A DNA stretch of 56,805 nucleotides from Rhizobiaceae bacterium. Its GTDB lineage: Bacteria; Pseudomonadota; Alphaproteobacteria; Rhizobiales; Rhizobiaceae. Numbering within the stretch: the first letter of the stretch is position 1; each line of letters starts with the position of its first letter. Below, piece by piece: positions 15,473 to 23,093 of this stretch. The stretch covers positions 1 through 56,805 of the forward strand of contig JABSRX010000075.1 of NCBI GenBank assembly GCA_013214695.1, in the 5' to 3' direction. The notes under the pieces were generated by a model. That model ran no database searches, was not told the origin of the DNA, and was given only the letters and a program-made list of their open reading frames with translations. Both the position numbers and the translations under genes were made by a program.

Positions 15473-15934
15473 TTAGCGCTGCAGATTTGCCGTCAAACGG
15501 GCTTCCACCAGCTCCACCGCATGCATCAGGGCGTTTTTCGGCACGGCCATGAGCGGCACTTCTTCGCCGCCGGGCGCCCGCCAGATCTGCGTGGTGTCGG
15601 GCATGCGCTGCAAATCCCCGTCTGCCACCAGCTCCACCGCCAGATCGATCACCGCCCGTGATTGCCAGGCCACCGACTGGATCCCAAGAAAACGGCGCTC
15701 TGCGGCACCGGCGATCGTTGCCGGCGCACTGGCAACCAGCCGGTCCCCAACAGGATGGGTGAAGAAACGGTCATCAGCCACCCAGCGCGAATAGTGGTTC
15801 TGCGCCGCCCAGCGTTCGATCAGCAGGTGGCCGAGACGCGATTTACCGCTGCCGGACGGTCCGAGCAGCAAGATGCCGCGATCGTCCAGAACAATGACGG
15901 AGCCATGCTGGCTTTTCGGCGGCTGTCCGTTCAT
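15473..15934 (-). CDS. hprK: HPr kinase/phosphorylase, short alphaproteobacterial form
   Basis: HPr kinase/phosphorylase that modifies the regulatory serine of HPr. The frame extends into chvG, but the ATG at 15934, one base past the chvG stop, gives a 153-residue protein, the size of the short alphaproteobacterial form that has only the catalytic C-terminal domain. The Walker A motif GPSGSGKS is at residues 25-32, followed by WVADDRFF. The missing N-terminal domain is normal for this group and not a truncation. The position directly behind chvG supports the call. Confidence 0.92.
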   Translation of the reverse strand: MNGQPPKSQHGSVIVLDDRGILLLGPSGSGKSRLGHLLIERWAAQNHYSRWVADDRFFTHPVGDRLVASAPATIAGAAERRFLGIQSVAWQSRAVIDLAVELVADGDLQRMPDTTQIWRAPGGEEVPLMAVPKNALMHAVELVEARLTANLQR

Positions 15935-15935
15935 G

Positions 15936-17870
15936 TCAGCTGTTTGCCGTGGCGAGCGGCAGGGTGACGACAAATTCAGCGCCGGTTTCGCCGTCATCGG
16001 TGCGATTACGGGCGACAATCGTGCCCTCATGGGCTTCGACAATCTGCCGGGTGATCGACAGGCCAAGACCCGAATTCTGTCCAAACGCCTCGCCAAGCGG
16101 ACGGTCGGTATAGAAGCGCTCAAATATGCGTTCCGTATTGTCGGGGGGGATGCCGGGGCCATTGTCGGTCACAGTGATGATCGCTTCGCTCTTGGTGCGG
16201 GTCAGCAGAATGTCGATCTGGCCGCCCTCCTGCGGCACGAAGCTGCGGGCGTTTTCGACCAGATTGGCAATCACCTGGCTCAACCGTCCCTGATGACCGG
16301 TGACGCTCCAGACCGGCACGTTGCGGTTTTTCGAACGCCCGCCAGCAGTGTTTGATGCGCCCTTCCTTCCGGCAGCCTTTTCCTCAGTGATGGTCAGGGT
16401 CAGCTTCGGCAGGTCCAGTTTCGAACTGGAACTGATGTTGTCATGGGTTTCCTTGTAGCCCTTCAACAGGCTTTCGAGATCAACAAGTTCGGCGTCATCG
16501 CGGGCCAATTCGGCATCCAGTCGCGACGCGTCGGAAATATCCGAAATCAGGCGGTCGAGACGCCGTACATCGTGATTAATGATCTCCAGCAGCTTTTCGT
16601 GCTGTTCCTTGTTCTTGACCAGCGGCAGGGTCTCCACCGCGCTGCGCAGGGAGGTCAGCGGGTTCTTCAGCTCATGACTGACATCGGCAGCAAACCGTTC
16701 GATGGCATCAATGCGGGCATACAGACTTTCCGTCATGTCCCGCAAACTGCTGGACAGGTGACCGATCTCGTCCCGCCGGTCGGAGAAGTCGGGGATCTGT
16801 TCGCGGTCCTTGACCCCCAGCCGCACCCGTTCGGCGGCATCCGACAGACGCCGCAACGGGCTGGCAATGGTCGAGGCCAGCAGGATCGACAACAGGGCGC
16901 TGACCGCCGCCGCCACCCCGAAGGTGCGGACAATCGCATAGCGCTCCTTGGCGATGATCTTGTCGATGTCACCGGCTTCGGTCGACAGCAACAGCACACC
17001 CAACACCGCCCGGAAGCGTTGCACCGGAACCGCTACCGAAACAACCGTGTCGCCGCCGGTGGTGCGGCGGGTCTTGCTGCCGGGGCTGCCGGTCAGCGCC
17101 GTCACCACTTCACTATAGGCAGTGCCGTTCCCGTCGGGCGTTTCCACATAAAGCGGCAGGTCGCGCTGCCAGAACCAGTCGCGGAACTGCAGCCAGTATT
17201 TTTCCAGAAAGTCACGCTGCTTCTCCTGCACTGGCGGCAAATCAAAGCGCAGGATCTGACCGCTGGAATAAAGTCGGTCGGAATCGAGAATGATGATGCC
17301 GTCGCGGTCATAGATGCGCGCCCTTGTGCGGGTTGGCGAAATCAGCCGGCGCAGAATAGGGGCGACATCTTCCGGGTTGATGGGAAAGTCGAGATTGTCG
17401 AGCTCGTTTTCCATCGGGTAAGTTGATTCCCCCGCCTGCAGTTCCAGCAGGCGTTCCGGGTCGATGGTGATTGAATCCGTATCGACACTGGCCCGCGCCG
17501 AGATGGCGGCGGCGATGATTTCACCCTGGGTCAGCAGGCTTTCTTCGCGCGCCTCGATCAAACTGTCGCGAAACTGGTTGAGCAGCAGGATGCCCGAGAC
17601 CAGCACGAACAGGGCGGCCATGTTGAGAAAGATGATGCGCTGGGTCAGGCTGGTGAAAATGTAGCGGGCGAAAAACTCGCGGATCGGCGCGCTCAATAGG
17701 CCCAGCAGACTGCGCTTGATGGTCGTTTGGGCAGAGGTGCTGCCGCTGGCCTGGTCGCCCTCCGTGACGGCATCTTGATCGCCGCGCGACGCGCTTCGCT
17801 CGGCTGACCGCGCCCACGAGGACTTGTCGTCCTCGGGTTCGGAGCCAATTGAAACGGGGGCGTCTGTCAA
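15936..17870 (-). CDS. chvG: ChvG/ExoS-type sensor histidine kinase
   Basis: A 644-residue inner-membrane histidine kinase. It has a charged cytoplasmic leader (about 70 residues), a first membrane helix near 79-98, a periplasmic sensor domain, a second helix near 315-340, HAMP, then the H-box VSHELKNP with phospho-accepting His399, and an ATPase domain with VENARSF and DNGPGIP. In relatives ChvG (ExoS) senses acid or envelope conditions, restrained by periplasmic ExoR, and controls exopolysaccharide and virulence genes. An unusual basic Ser/Gly/Lys-rich segment near residues 493-518 interrupts the start of the ATPase domain. The chvI stop lies four bases before the start. Confidence 0.93.
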   Translation of the reverse strand: MTDAPVSIGSEPEDDKSSWARSAERSASRGDQDAVTEGDQASGSTSAQTTIKRSLLGLLSAPIREFFARYIFTSLTQRIIFLNMAALFVLVSGILLLNQFRDSLIEAREESLLTQGEIIAAAISARASVDTDSITIDPERLLELQAGESTYPMENELDNLDFPINPEDVAPILRRLISPTRTRARIYDRDGIIILDSDRLYSSGQILRFDLPPVQEKQRDFLEKYWLQFRDWFWQRDLPLYVETPDGNGTAYSEVVTALTGSPGSKTRRTTGGDTVVSVAVPVQRFRAVLGVLLLSTEAGDIDKIIAKERYAIVRTFGVAAAVSALLSILLASTIASPLRRLSDAAERVRLGVKDREQIPDFSDRRDEIGHLSSSLRDMTESLYARIDAIERFAADVSHELKNPLTSLRSAVETLPLVKNKEQHEKLLEIINHDVRRLDRLISDISDASRLDAELARDDAELVDLESLLKGYKETHDNISSSSKLDLPKLTLTITEEKAAGRKGASNTAGGRSKNRNVPVWSVTGHQGRLSQVIANLVENARSFVPQEGGQIDILLTRTKSEAIITVTDNGPGIPPDNTERIFERFYTDRPLGEAFGQNSGLGLSITRQIVEAHEGTIVARNRTDDGETGAEFVVTLPLATANS

Positions 17871-17874
17871 ACCG

Positions 17875-18579
17875 TCAGCCTTCCTTAAATCGATATCCCA
17901 CGCCGTACAGTGTTTCGATCATATCAAAATCGTCGTCGACCTGCTTGAATTTCTTTCGCAGGCGCTTGATGTGGCTGTCGATGGTGCGGTCGTCGACATA
18001 GACCTGGTCATCATAGGCGGCATCCATCAGGGAATCGCGGGACTTCACGACGCCGGGGCGCTGGGCCAGGGCAAACAAAATCAAGAACTCGGTAACGGTC
18101 AGCGTGACCGACTTGCCCTTCCACTGGCTGATATGGCGTTCCTGATCCATGGTCAGGTGGCCGCGCTCCAACATGTTGGACCCGGCAGCTTCCTCACGCA
18201 CCGCGCCTTCGACACGGGCCGCCGAACGCCGCAGCACGGCTTTGACGCGCTCGACCAGCAGACGCTGGGAGAACGGCTTGGTGATGAAATCATCGGCGCC
18301 CATTTTCAGGCCAAACAATTCGTCGATCTCGTCGTCTTTCGAGGTCAGGAAGATGACCGGCAGATCGGACTTCTGACGCAGGCGGCGCAGCAGCTCCATG
18401 CCGTCCATGCGGGGCATCTTGATGTCGAATACGGCGAGATCCGGCCGTTTGGCAGTCAAACCATCCAGTGCCGATGCGCCATCGGTATAGGTCTCAACCC
18501 GATAGCCTTCGGATTCAAGCGCAATGGAAACGGATGTCAGAATGTTTCTGTCATCGTCAACGAGGGCGATGGTCGCCAT
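17875..18579 (-). CDS. chvI: ChvI response regulator (OmpR family)
   Basis: A 234-residue response regulator with an N-terminal receiver (acidic pair at 8-9, phospho-accepting Asp52 in FDIKMP, conserved Lys in TKPFS) and a C-terminal OmpR-type winged helix. The short linker is charged. It is the first gene of the chvI-chvG-hprK-EIIA-HPr block, divergent from pckA across a 447-base gap, an arrangement well known in Hyphomicrobiales. It would receive phosphate from ChvG and control envelope and exopolysaccharide genes. Confidence 0.95.
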   Translation of the reverse strand: MATIALVDDDRNILTSVSIALESEGYRVETYTDGASALDGLTAKRPDLAVFDIKMPRMDGMELLRRLRQKSDLPVIFLTSKDDEIDELFGLKMGADDFITKPFSQRLLVERVKAVLRRSAARVEGAVREEAAGSNMLERGHLTMDQERHISQWKGKSVTLTVTEFLILFALAQRPGVVKSRDSLMDAAYDDQVYVDDRTIDSHIKRLRKKFKQVDDDFDMIETLYGVGYRFKEG

Positions 18580-19026
18580 GAAGTCTCTCCAATATTCTTT
18601 CTGGTGGCAAAACCGCGCCTTCCCACCTGGCCCTTTTGGACCCGTTTATGTTGATTAGAGGCAAAACAAGCGTGTGCCAAGAACCGTCTCTTTTTTGAGC
18701 ACAGGAGCAATTTGCCAAAATTGCGCACAAATTATGACCACACGTCAAACAGCCCGACTTCGCTGCTCAAAAATCCTAAACGATTGAATTTTCTCGCTGT
18801 TAATCCTGCCCAAAAAAACTTTCAAATTTAATCGATTTACCGGTCGAATCATCCACGAATCGGGGTTTTACAATCTTGTCATAAAGGATTCGTCTGCCTA
18901 GGGTCCGCTGCAAATCCGGTCGCAGAAGACAAATACAGTTCTTGGTTTCCACCCTTGGGGCACCGTCGTATTCCGTCGCTCCGGCAACCTCTGACTCATT
19001 TGTCCATCAAAAAAAGGCACTGAGTC
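18580..19026. other. 447-base gap between chvI and pckA
   Basis: No convincing reading frame, RNA gene or terminator was found here. It must carry the divergent promoters of chvI and pckA. The middle (about 18720-18860) is clearly AT-richer than the neighbouring genes, with runs such as AAAAAAACTTTC. A sigma-70-like promoter towards pckA is listed separately. Space remains for regulator sites or a small RNA. Confidence 0.6.
18876..18904 (+). promoter_or_regulatory. Candidate sigma-70 promoter for pckA
   Basis: TTGTCA at 18876-18881 and TAGGGT at 18899-18904 with a 17-base spacer, reading towards pckA. Transcription would begin near 18911, leaving a leader of about 115 bases. The -35 is good and the -10 is weak, which is common in alphaproteobacteria. 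Confidence 0.4.
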
Positions 19027-20607
19027 ATGACGCATATCTTCCCAGCCACCGTTAATCTGGACCAGACGGCATCCGTCCGCTGGAACGATGACGAGCGGAC
19101 ATTGTTTGACCTAGCGTTGGAGAATGGCGAGGGCATCGAGACCGCCCAGGGCAATCTCGCCGTCGAAACCGGCAAGCATACCGGCCGCTCCGCAACCGAC
19201 AAATATATCGTGCGGGATTCGGAAACCGAGTCGACCGTCTGGTGGGACAACAACCAGGCCATGTCGGAAGAGCATTTCGACGTCCTGTTTGCCGATTTCA
19301 TGGCCCACGCCGAAGGCAAAAGCCTGTATGGCCAGCAGCTGTTCGGTGGTGCTGATCCAGCCTACCGCGTCGGTGCCCGCATCTTTCTTGAATTTGCCTG
19401 GCACGCCCTGTTCATCCGTCATCTGCTGCGCCGCCCAAGTGCCGACGAACTGGCCGGGTTCAAGACCGATCTGACCATCGTCAACCTGCCGAGCTTTCGC
19501 GCTGACCCGGAGCGCCACGGCTGCCGCTCCGAGACCGTCATCGCGGTCAATCTGAAACGCGGCATCGTATTGATCGGCGGCACCGAATATGCCGGTGAAA
19601 CCAAGAAATCCGTGTTTGGTGCGCTGAATTACTTCCTGCCGGCCAAGGGCGTCATGCCGATGCACTGCTCCGCCAATGTTGGCGACGACGATCTCAGCGC
19701 CCTGTTCTTCGGCCTGTCCGGCACCGGCAAGACCACACTGTCTTCCGACGCTTCGCGCACCCTGGTTGGGGATGACGAGCACGGCTGGTCCGACAATGGC
19801 ATCTTCAATTTCGAAGGTGGTTGCTACGCCAAGACCATTCGCCTGAGCGAGGAAGCCGAGCCGGAAATCTATTCGACCACACAAAGATGGGGGTCGATCC
19901 TGGAGAACGTGGTGATCGACCCGGAAACCAAGGAACCGGATTTCGACGACGGTTCTTTGACCGAGAACGCCCGTGTGGCCTATCCGATGCACTATATTCC
20001 AAACGCCTCGGAAAGCGCTCGCGCACCGCATCCAACCACCATCATCATGCTGACCGCGGATGCGTCCGGTGTGTTGCCGCCAATCGCCCGCATGACGCCA
20101 GCTCAGGCCATGTACCACTTCCTGTCCGGCTACACGGCCAAGGTGGCCGGTACCGAAAAAGGCGTGGCCGGCACACAGGCAACGTTCTCGACCTGCTTTG
20201 GTGCGCCGTTCATGCCACGCCATCCAAGCGTCTACGGCAATCTGCTGCGCGACAAGATCGCTGAGCACAATGCCACTTGCTGGCTGGTCAATACCGGCTG
20301 GACCGGCGGCCCTTATGGCGTTGGATCCCGCATGCCGATCGCCGCGACCCGGGCCTTGCTGAAAGGGGCTCTGGACGGCACGTTGAACGACGCCGAGATG
20401 CGCATTGATGAAAACTTTGGTCTGGAAGTGCCGGTTTCGGTGCAGGGCGTTGACGATCTGTTGCTGCGCCCACGCGATTCCTGGGACGACAAGGCAGCTT
20501 ATGACGTGGCGGCCCGCGACCTTGTTGCCAAGTTCATTGCCAATTTCGAGAAGTTCGAGCTTCACGTCGATGACAATGTGCGGGGCGCTGCGCCAAAGGC
20601 TGCTTAG
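19027..20607 (+). CDS. pckA: Phosphoenolpyruvate carboxykinase (ATP)
   Basis: A 526-residue ATP-dependent PEP carboxykinase that converts oxaloacetate to phosphoenolpyruvate, the entry step of gluconeogenesis during growth on organic acids. It shows [10 protein letters not shown], the kinase-1a loop [11 protein letters not shown], the metal-binding DDEHGWSD segment and [10 protein letters not shown], all ATP-type hallmarks, and has full length. AAGGCACTGAG precedes the ATG. It is divergent from chvI, as in rhizobia and Agrobacterium. Confidence 0.97.
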   Translation: MTHIFPATVNLDQTASVRWNDDERTLFDLALENGEGIETAQGNLAVETGKHTGRSATDKYIVRDSETESTVWWDNNQAMSEEHFDVLFADFMAHAEGKSLYGQQLFGGADPAYRVGARIFLEFAWHALFIRHLLRRPSADELAGFKTDLTIVNLPSFRADPERHGCRSETVIAVNLKRGIVLIGGTEYAGETKKSVFGALNYFLPAKGVMPMHCSANVGDDDLSALFFGLSGTGKTTLSSDASRTLVGDDEHGWSDNGIFNFEGGCYAKTIRLSEEAEPEIYSTTQRWGSILENVVIDPETKEPDFDDGSLTENARVAYPMHYIPNASESARAPHPTTIIMLTADASGVLPPIARMTPAQAMYHFLSGYTAKVAGTEKGVAGTQATFSTCFGAPFMPRHPSVYGNLLRDKIAEHNATCWLVNTGWTGGPYGVGSRMPIAATRALLKGALDGTLNDAEMRIDENFGLEVPVSVQGVDDLLLRPRDSWDDKAAYDVAARDLVAKFIANFEKFELHVDDNVRGAAPKAA

Positions 20608-20650
20608 TCGCCGCTTGCGTTGGGCTTTGACCTCCGCTTAACCTGTTGCT

Positions 20651-20672
20651 CCGCCGACTCTGGGGTCGGCGG
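20651..20672. terminator. GC-rich hairpin after pckA
   Basis: An 8-base perfect stem, CCGCCGAC and GTCGGCGG, with a six-base loop, 44 bases after the pckA stop and 27 before the next ATG. No T-run follows, so termination would be weak or factor-assisted; it may instead be a structured leader of the next gene. Confidence 0.35.
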
Positions 20673-20698
20673 TCACACATGTCAGCAGCAGGCCCCCG

Positions 20699-21373
20699 AT
20701 GACCGATAAACCCAGCTTCATCACCGAACCGCTCCAGTTTGAACCGCGGGAAGCCGAGGCGATACGCGCCCGGGCCGAGCGCTTTTTGCTCGATATGAAA
20801 TCTCGCCGAACCGTGCGCGATTATTCGTCGAAGCCGGTGCCCCGTGAGATCATTGAAACCTGCATCGCGGCTGCCGGCGGTGCCCCGTCCGGTGCCAACC
20901 AACAGCCGTGGCATTTCGTGGCGATCAGCGATCCCGAGACCAAGCGCCGCATTCGCCTGGCGGCGGAGGAAGAGGAACGCGCCTTTTATGCCGGGCGCGC
21001 CGGCGAAGAATGGCTCGACGCCCTGGCCCATCTTGGCACCGACGACCACAAGCCTTTTCTGGAAGAAGCGCCTTGGTTGATCGCCATTTTTGCCAAGCGC
21101 TGGGGGGAAGACGAAGCAGGCAACCGCATCAAGCACTATTACGTGCCTGAATCGGTCGGCATCGCCAGCGGGTTTCTGATTTCCGCCATCCACATGGCTG
21201 GTCTGGCCAGCCTGACCCACACGCCGGCGCCGATGAAATTTCTGAATCAGATCTGTCAGCGGCCAGAATCAGAAAAGCCGGTTATTCTGCTGGTGGTCGG
21301 TTATCCTGCGGAAGATGCAGAAGTACCCAAGATAGATAAATATCCAGTCGAAAATATCAGTACTTGGATTTAG
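20699..21373 (+). CDS. Iodotyrosine-deiodinase-like FMN nitroreductase
   Basis: A 224-residue FMN-dependent protein of the nitroreductase superfamily. The N-terminal RRTVRDY and [12 protein letters not shown] bind FMN. The active-site lid region matches iodotyrosine deiodinase (IYD): EEEER with Glu93, Tyr97 in FY, and Lys118 in HKPFLE have the same spacing (4 and 21 residues) as Glu157, Tyr161 and Lys182 of human IYD, which grip the substrate zwitterion. [16 protein letters not shown] and LTHTPAPM (flavin N5-contacting Thr) continue the match. IYD-type enzymes reductively remove iodide or bromide from halotyrosines. The bacterial substrate is uncertain. The gene follows pckA with no functional link and is likely monocistronic. 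Confidence 0.8.
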   Translation: MTDKPSFITEPLQFEPREAEAIRARAERFLLDMKSRRTVRDYSSKPVPREIIETCIAAAGGAPSGANQQPWHFVAISDPETKRRIRLAAEEEERAFYAGRAGEEWLDALAHLGTDDHKPFLEEAPWLIAIFAKRWGEDEAGNRIKHYYVPESVGIASGFLISAIHMAGLASLTHTPAPMKFLNQICQRPESEKPVILLVVGYPAEDAEVPKIDKYPVENISTWI

Positions 21374-21490
21374 CTTCTTCAATATTGTTCTCTTTTTGTT
21401 CTTTATTCAGCGACACCTCGCCGCTAGTCTGACAAAACCAGCCGCACAATTTTGGCGGGCCCGAGGGCTCATTGAGGGTGCGGTGGCGTC

Positions 21491-23017
21491 ATGGTTTCAC
21501 GCTGTACAACAATTGCCTTTCAGGGCATCCGGGCGGTGCCGGTCGACGTTCAGGTGATGGTCGGCCCCGGCAAGATGATGATGCAGATTGTCGGCCTCGC
21601 CGATAAAGCCGTGGCGGAAAGCCGCGAACGGGTGCAGGCGGCGCTGCACGCTTCGGGGCTGGCGATGCCCAACAAGCGGGTCACCGTCAATCTCGCTCCT
21701 GCCGATCTGCCGAAAGAGGGCAGCCATTATGACCTGCCAATCGCGCTGGCGCTGATGTGTGCCCTGGGTGCCATGCCGGGGGATGCGTTGGACAATTTTG
21801 TGGTGATGGGTGAGCTCGGGCTGGATGGCACGATTGCCATGGTCGCCGGGGCGCTGCCCGCCGCGATTGAGGCCAACAGTCTGGGCAAGGGGCTGATCTG
21901 CCCGCGCGATTGCGGGCCTGAGGCGGCCTGGGCAGACGAGAAAATGACCGTGCTGGCGCCGCGCAGCCTGATCGCCATGGCCAACCATTTCAAGGGCAAT
22001 CAGGTGCTGTCCAGGCCGGTAGCGCGGTTGCAGGAAGCGCCGCAATGCGGGCCGGACATGGCCGATATCAAAGGTCAGGAAAGCGCCAAGCGGGCGATCG
22101 AGGTGGCGGCGGCCGGTGGGCACAATCTGATTTTCGTCGGTCCGCCGGGCTCCGGCAAAAGCATGCTGGCGTCGCGACTGCCGGGCATCCTGCCGCCGCT
22201 GGAGCCGAAGGAATTGCTCGAAGTTTCAATGATTTCCTCAATTGCCGGCACAATTTCGGAAGGTAAATTGTCGTCGCAGCGGCCGTTCAGAACGCCGCAT
22301 CATTCCGCCTCCATGGCGGCGATGGTCGGTGGCGGGTTGCGGGCCCGCCCCGGGGAAGTCTCGCTGGCCCATAACGGCGTGTTGTTTCTGGACGAGTTCC
22401 CCGAATTCACCCCGCAGGTTCTCGACAGTCTGCGGCAGCCCATCGAGTCCGGTGAAACGGTGATCGCCCGCGCCAATCACCGGGTTTCCTATCCATCGCG
22501 CTTTCAGTTGATCGCTGCCATGAATCCCTGTCGCTGCGGCATGGCCGGTGAGCCCGGCCATGTGTGTCGCCGGGGCCAGCGCTGTGCCCAGGACTACCAG
22601 GCCCGGATTTCCGGCCCGTTGATAGACCGTCTCGATCTGCGGGTGGAAGTGCCCGCCGTCTCGGCCAGTGACCTGATGGTGCCGGCAGCGGCGGAATCAA
22701 GCGCTTTGGTGGCGGAACGGGTACGGCGGGCCCGTAAGATTCAGGCGGAGCGTTACGGGGCCATGGGGCTCGACAATCTGACCAATGCCCAGGTGGGGCA
22801 CGCCGCGATTGAGGAAGTGGCGCGTCCCGATCCGTCGGCCCGCAGCCTGCTTCAGGAGGCGGCCGAAAAGCTGCATATTTCGGCGCGGGGCTTTCATCGT
22901 ATTTTGAAAGTCGCGCGTACCCTGGCCGATCTGACAGGCGCCCAGACAGTGGGCAAGATCCATATCGCCGAGGCGATCGCTTACAGGACCAGCGAATCGG
23001 CAGCAATACAGGGCTAG
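21491..23017 (+). CDS. comM: YifB/ComM-family Mg-chelatase-like AAA+ ATPase
   Basis: A 508-residue cytoplasmic AAA+ protein of the YifB/ComM family. The N-terminal Lon-protease-like fold has VNLAPADLPKEGSHYDL. The AAA+ core has Walker A VGPPGSGKSML, the Walker B LFLDEFPEF and the insert with RTPHHSAS. A Cys cluster follows (CRCGMAGEPGHVCRRGQRC split across a short stretch), and the C-terminal domain has AEAIAYR. ComM is a branch-migration helicase that promotes integration of taken-up DNA in naturally competent bacteria, but the family is widespread in non-competent species too. The gene stands alone between the IYD-like gene and the hybrid kinase. Confidence 0.9.
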   Translation: MVSRCTTIAFQGIRAVPVDVQVMVGPGKMMMQIVGLADKAVAESRERVQAALHASGLAMPNKRVTVNLAPADLPKEGSHYDLPIALALMCALGAMPGDALDNFVVMGELGLDGTIAMVAGALPAAIEANSLGKGLICPRDCGPEAAWADEKMTVLAPRSLIAMANHFKGNQVLSRPVARLQEAPQCGPDMADIKGQESAKRAIEVAAAGGHNLIFVGPPGSGKSMLASRLPGILPPLEPKELLEVSMISSIAGTISEGKLSSQRPFRTPHHSASMAAMVGGGLRARPGEVSLAHNGVLFLDEFPEFTPQVLDSLRQPIESGETVIARANHRVSYPSRFQLIAAMNPCRCGMAGEPGHVCRRGQRCAQDYQARISGPLIDRLDLRVEVPAVSASDLMVPAAAESSALVAERVRRARKIQAERYGAMGLDNLTNAQVGHAAIEEVARPDPSARSLLQEAAEKLHISARGFHRILKVARTLADLTGAQTVGKIHIAEAIAYRTSESAAIQG

Positions 23018-23093
23018 AGGAGCCGAATTTACGGCCGTTTGAGGTGAAAAACAGTAAGCAGTTGGCAATAATTGATGGGCTATTTTGCCCACC

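Noticed and set aside
19111-20565. 484-codon open frame antisense to pckA
   Set aside because: pckA is complete with all family motifs; the antisense frame is low in recognisable domains and is explained by GC-rich third positions.
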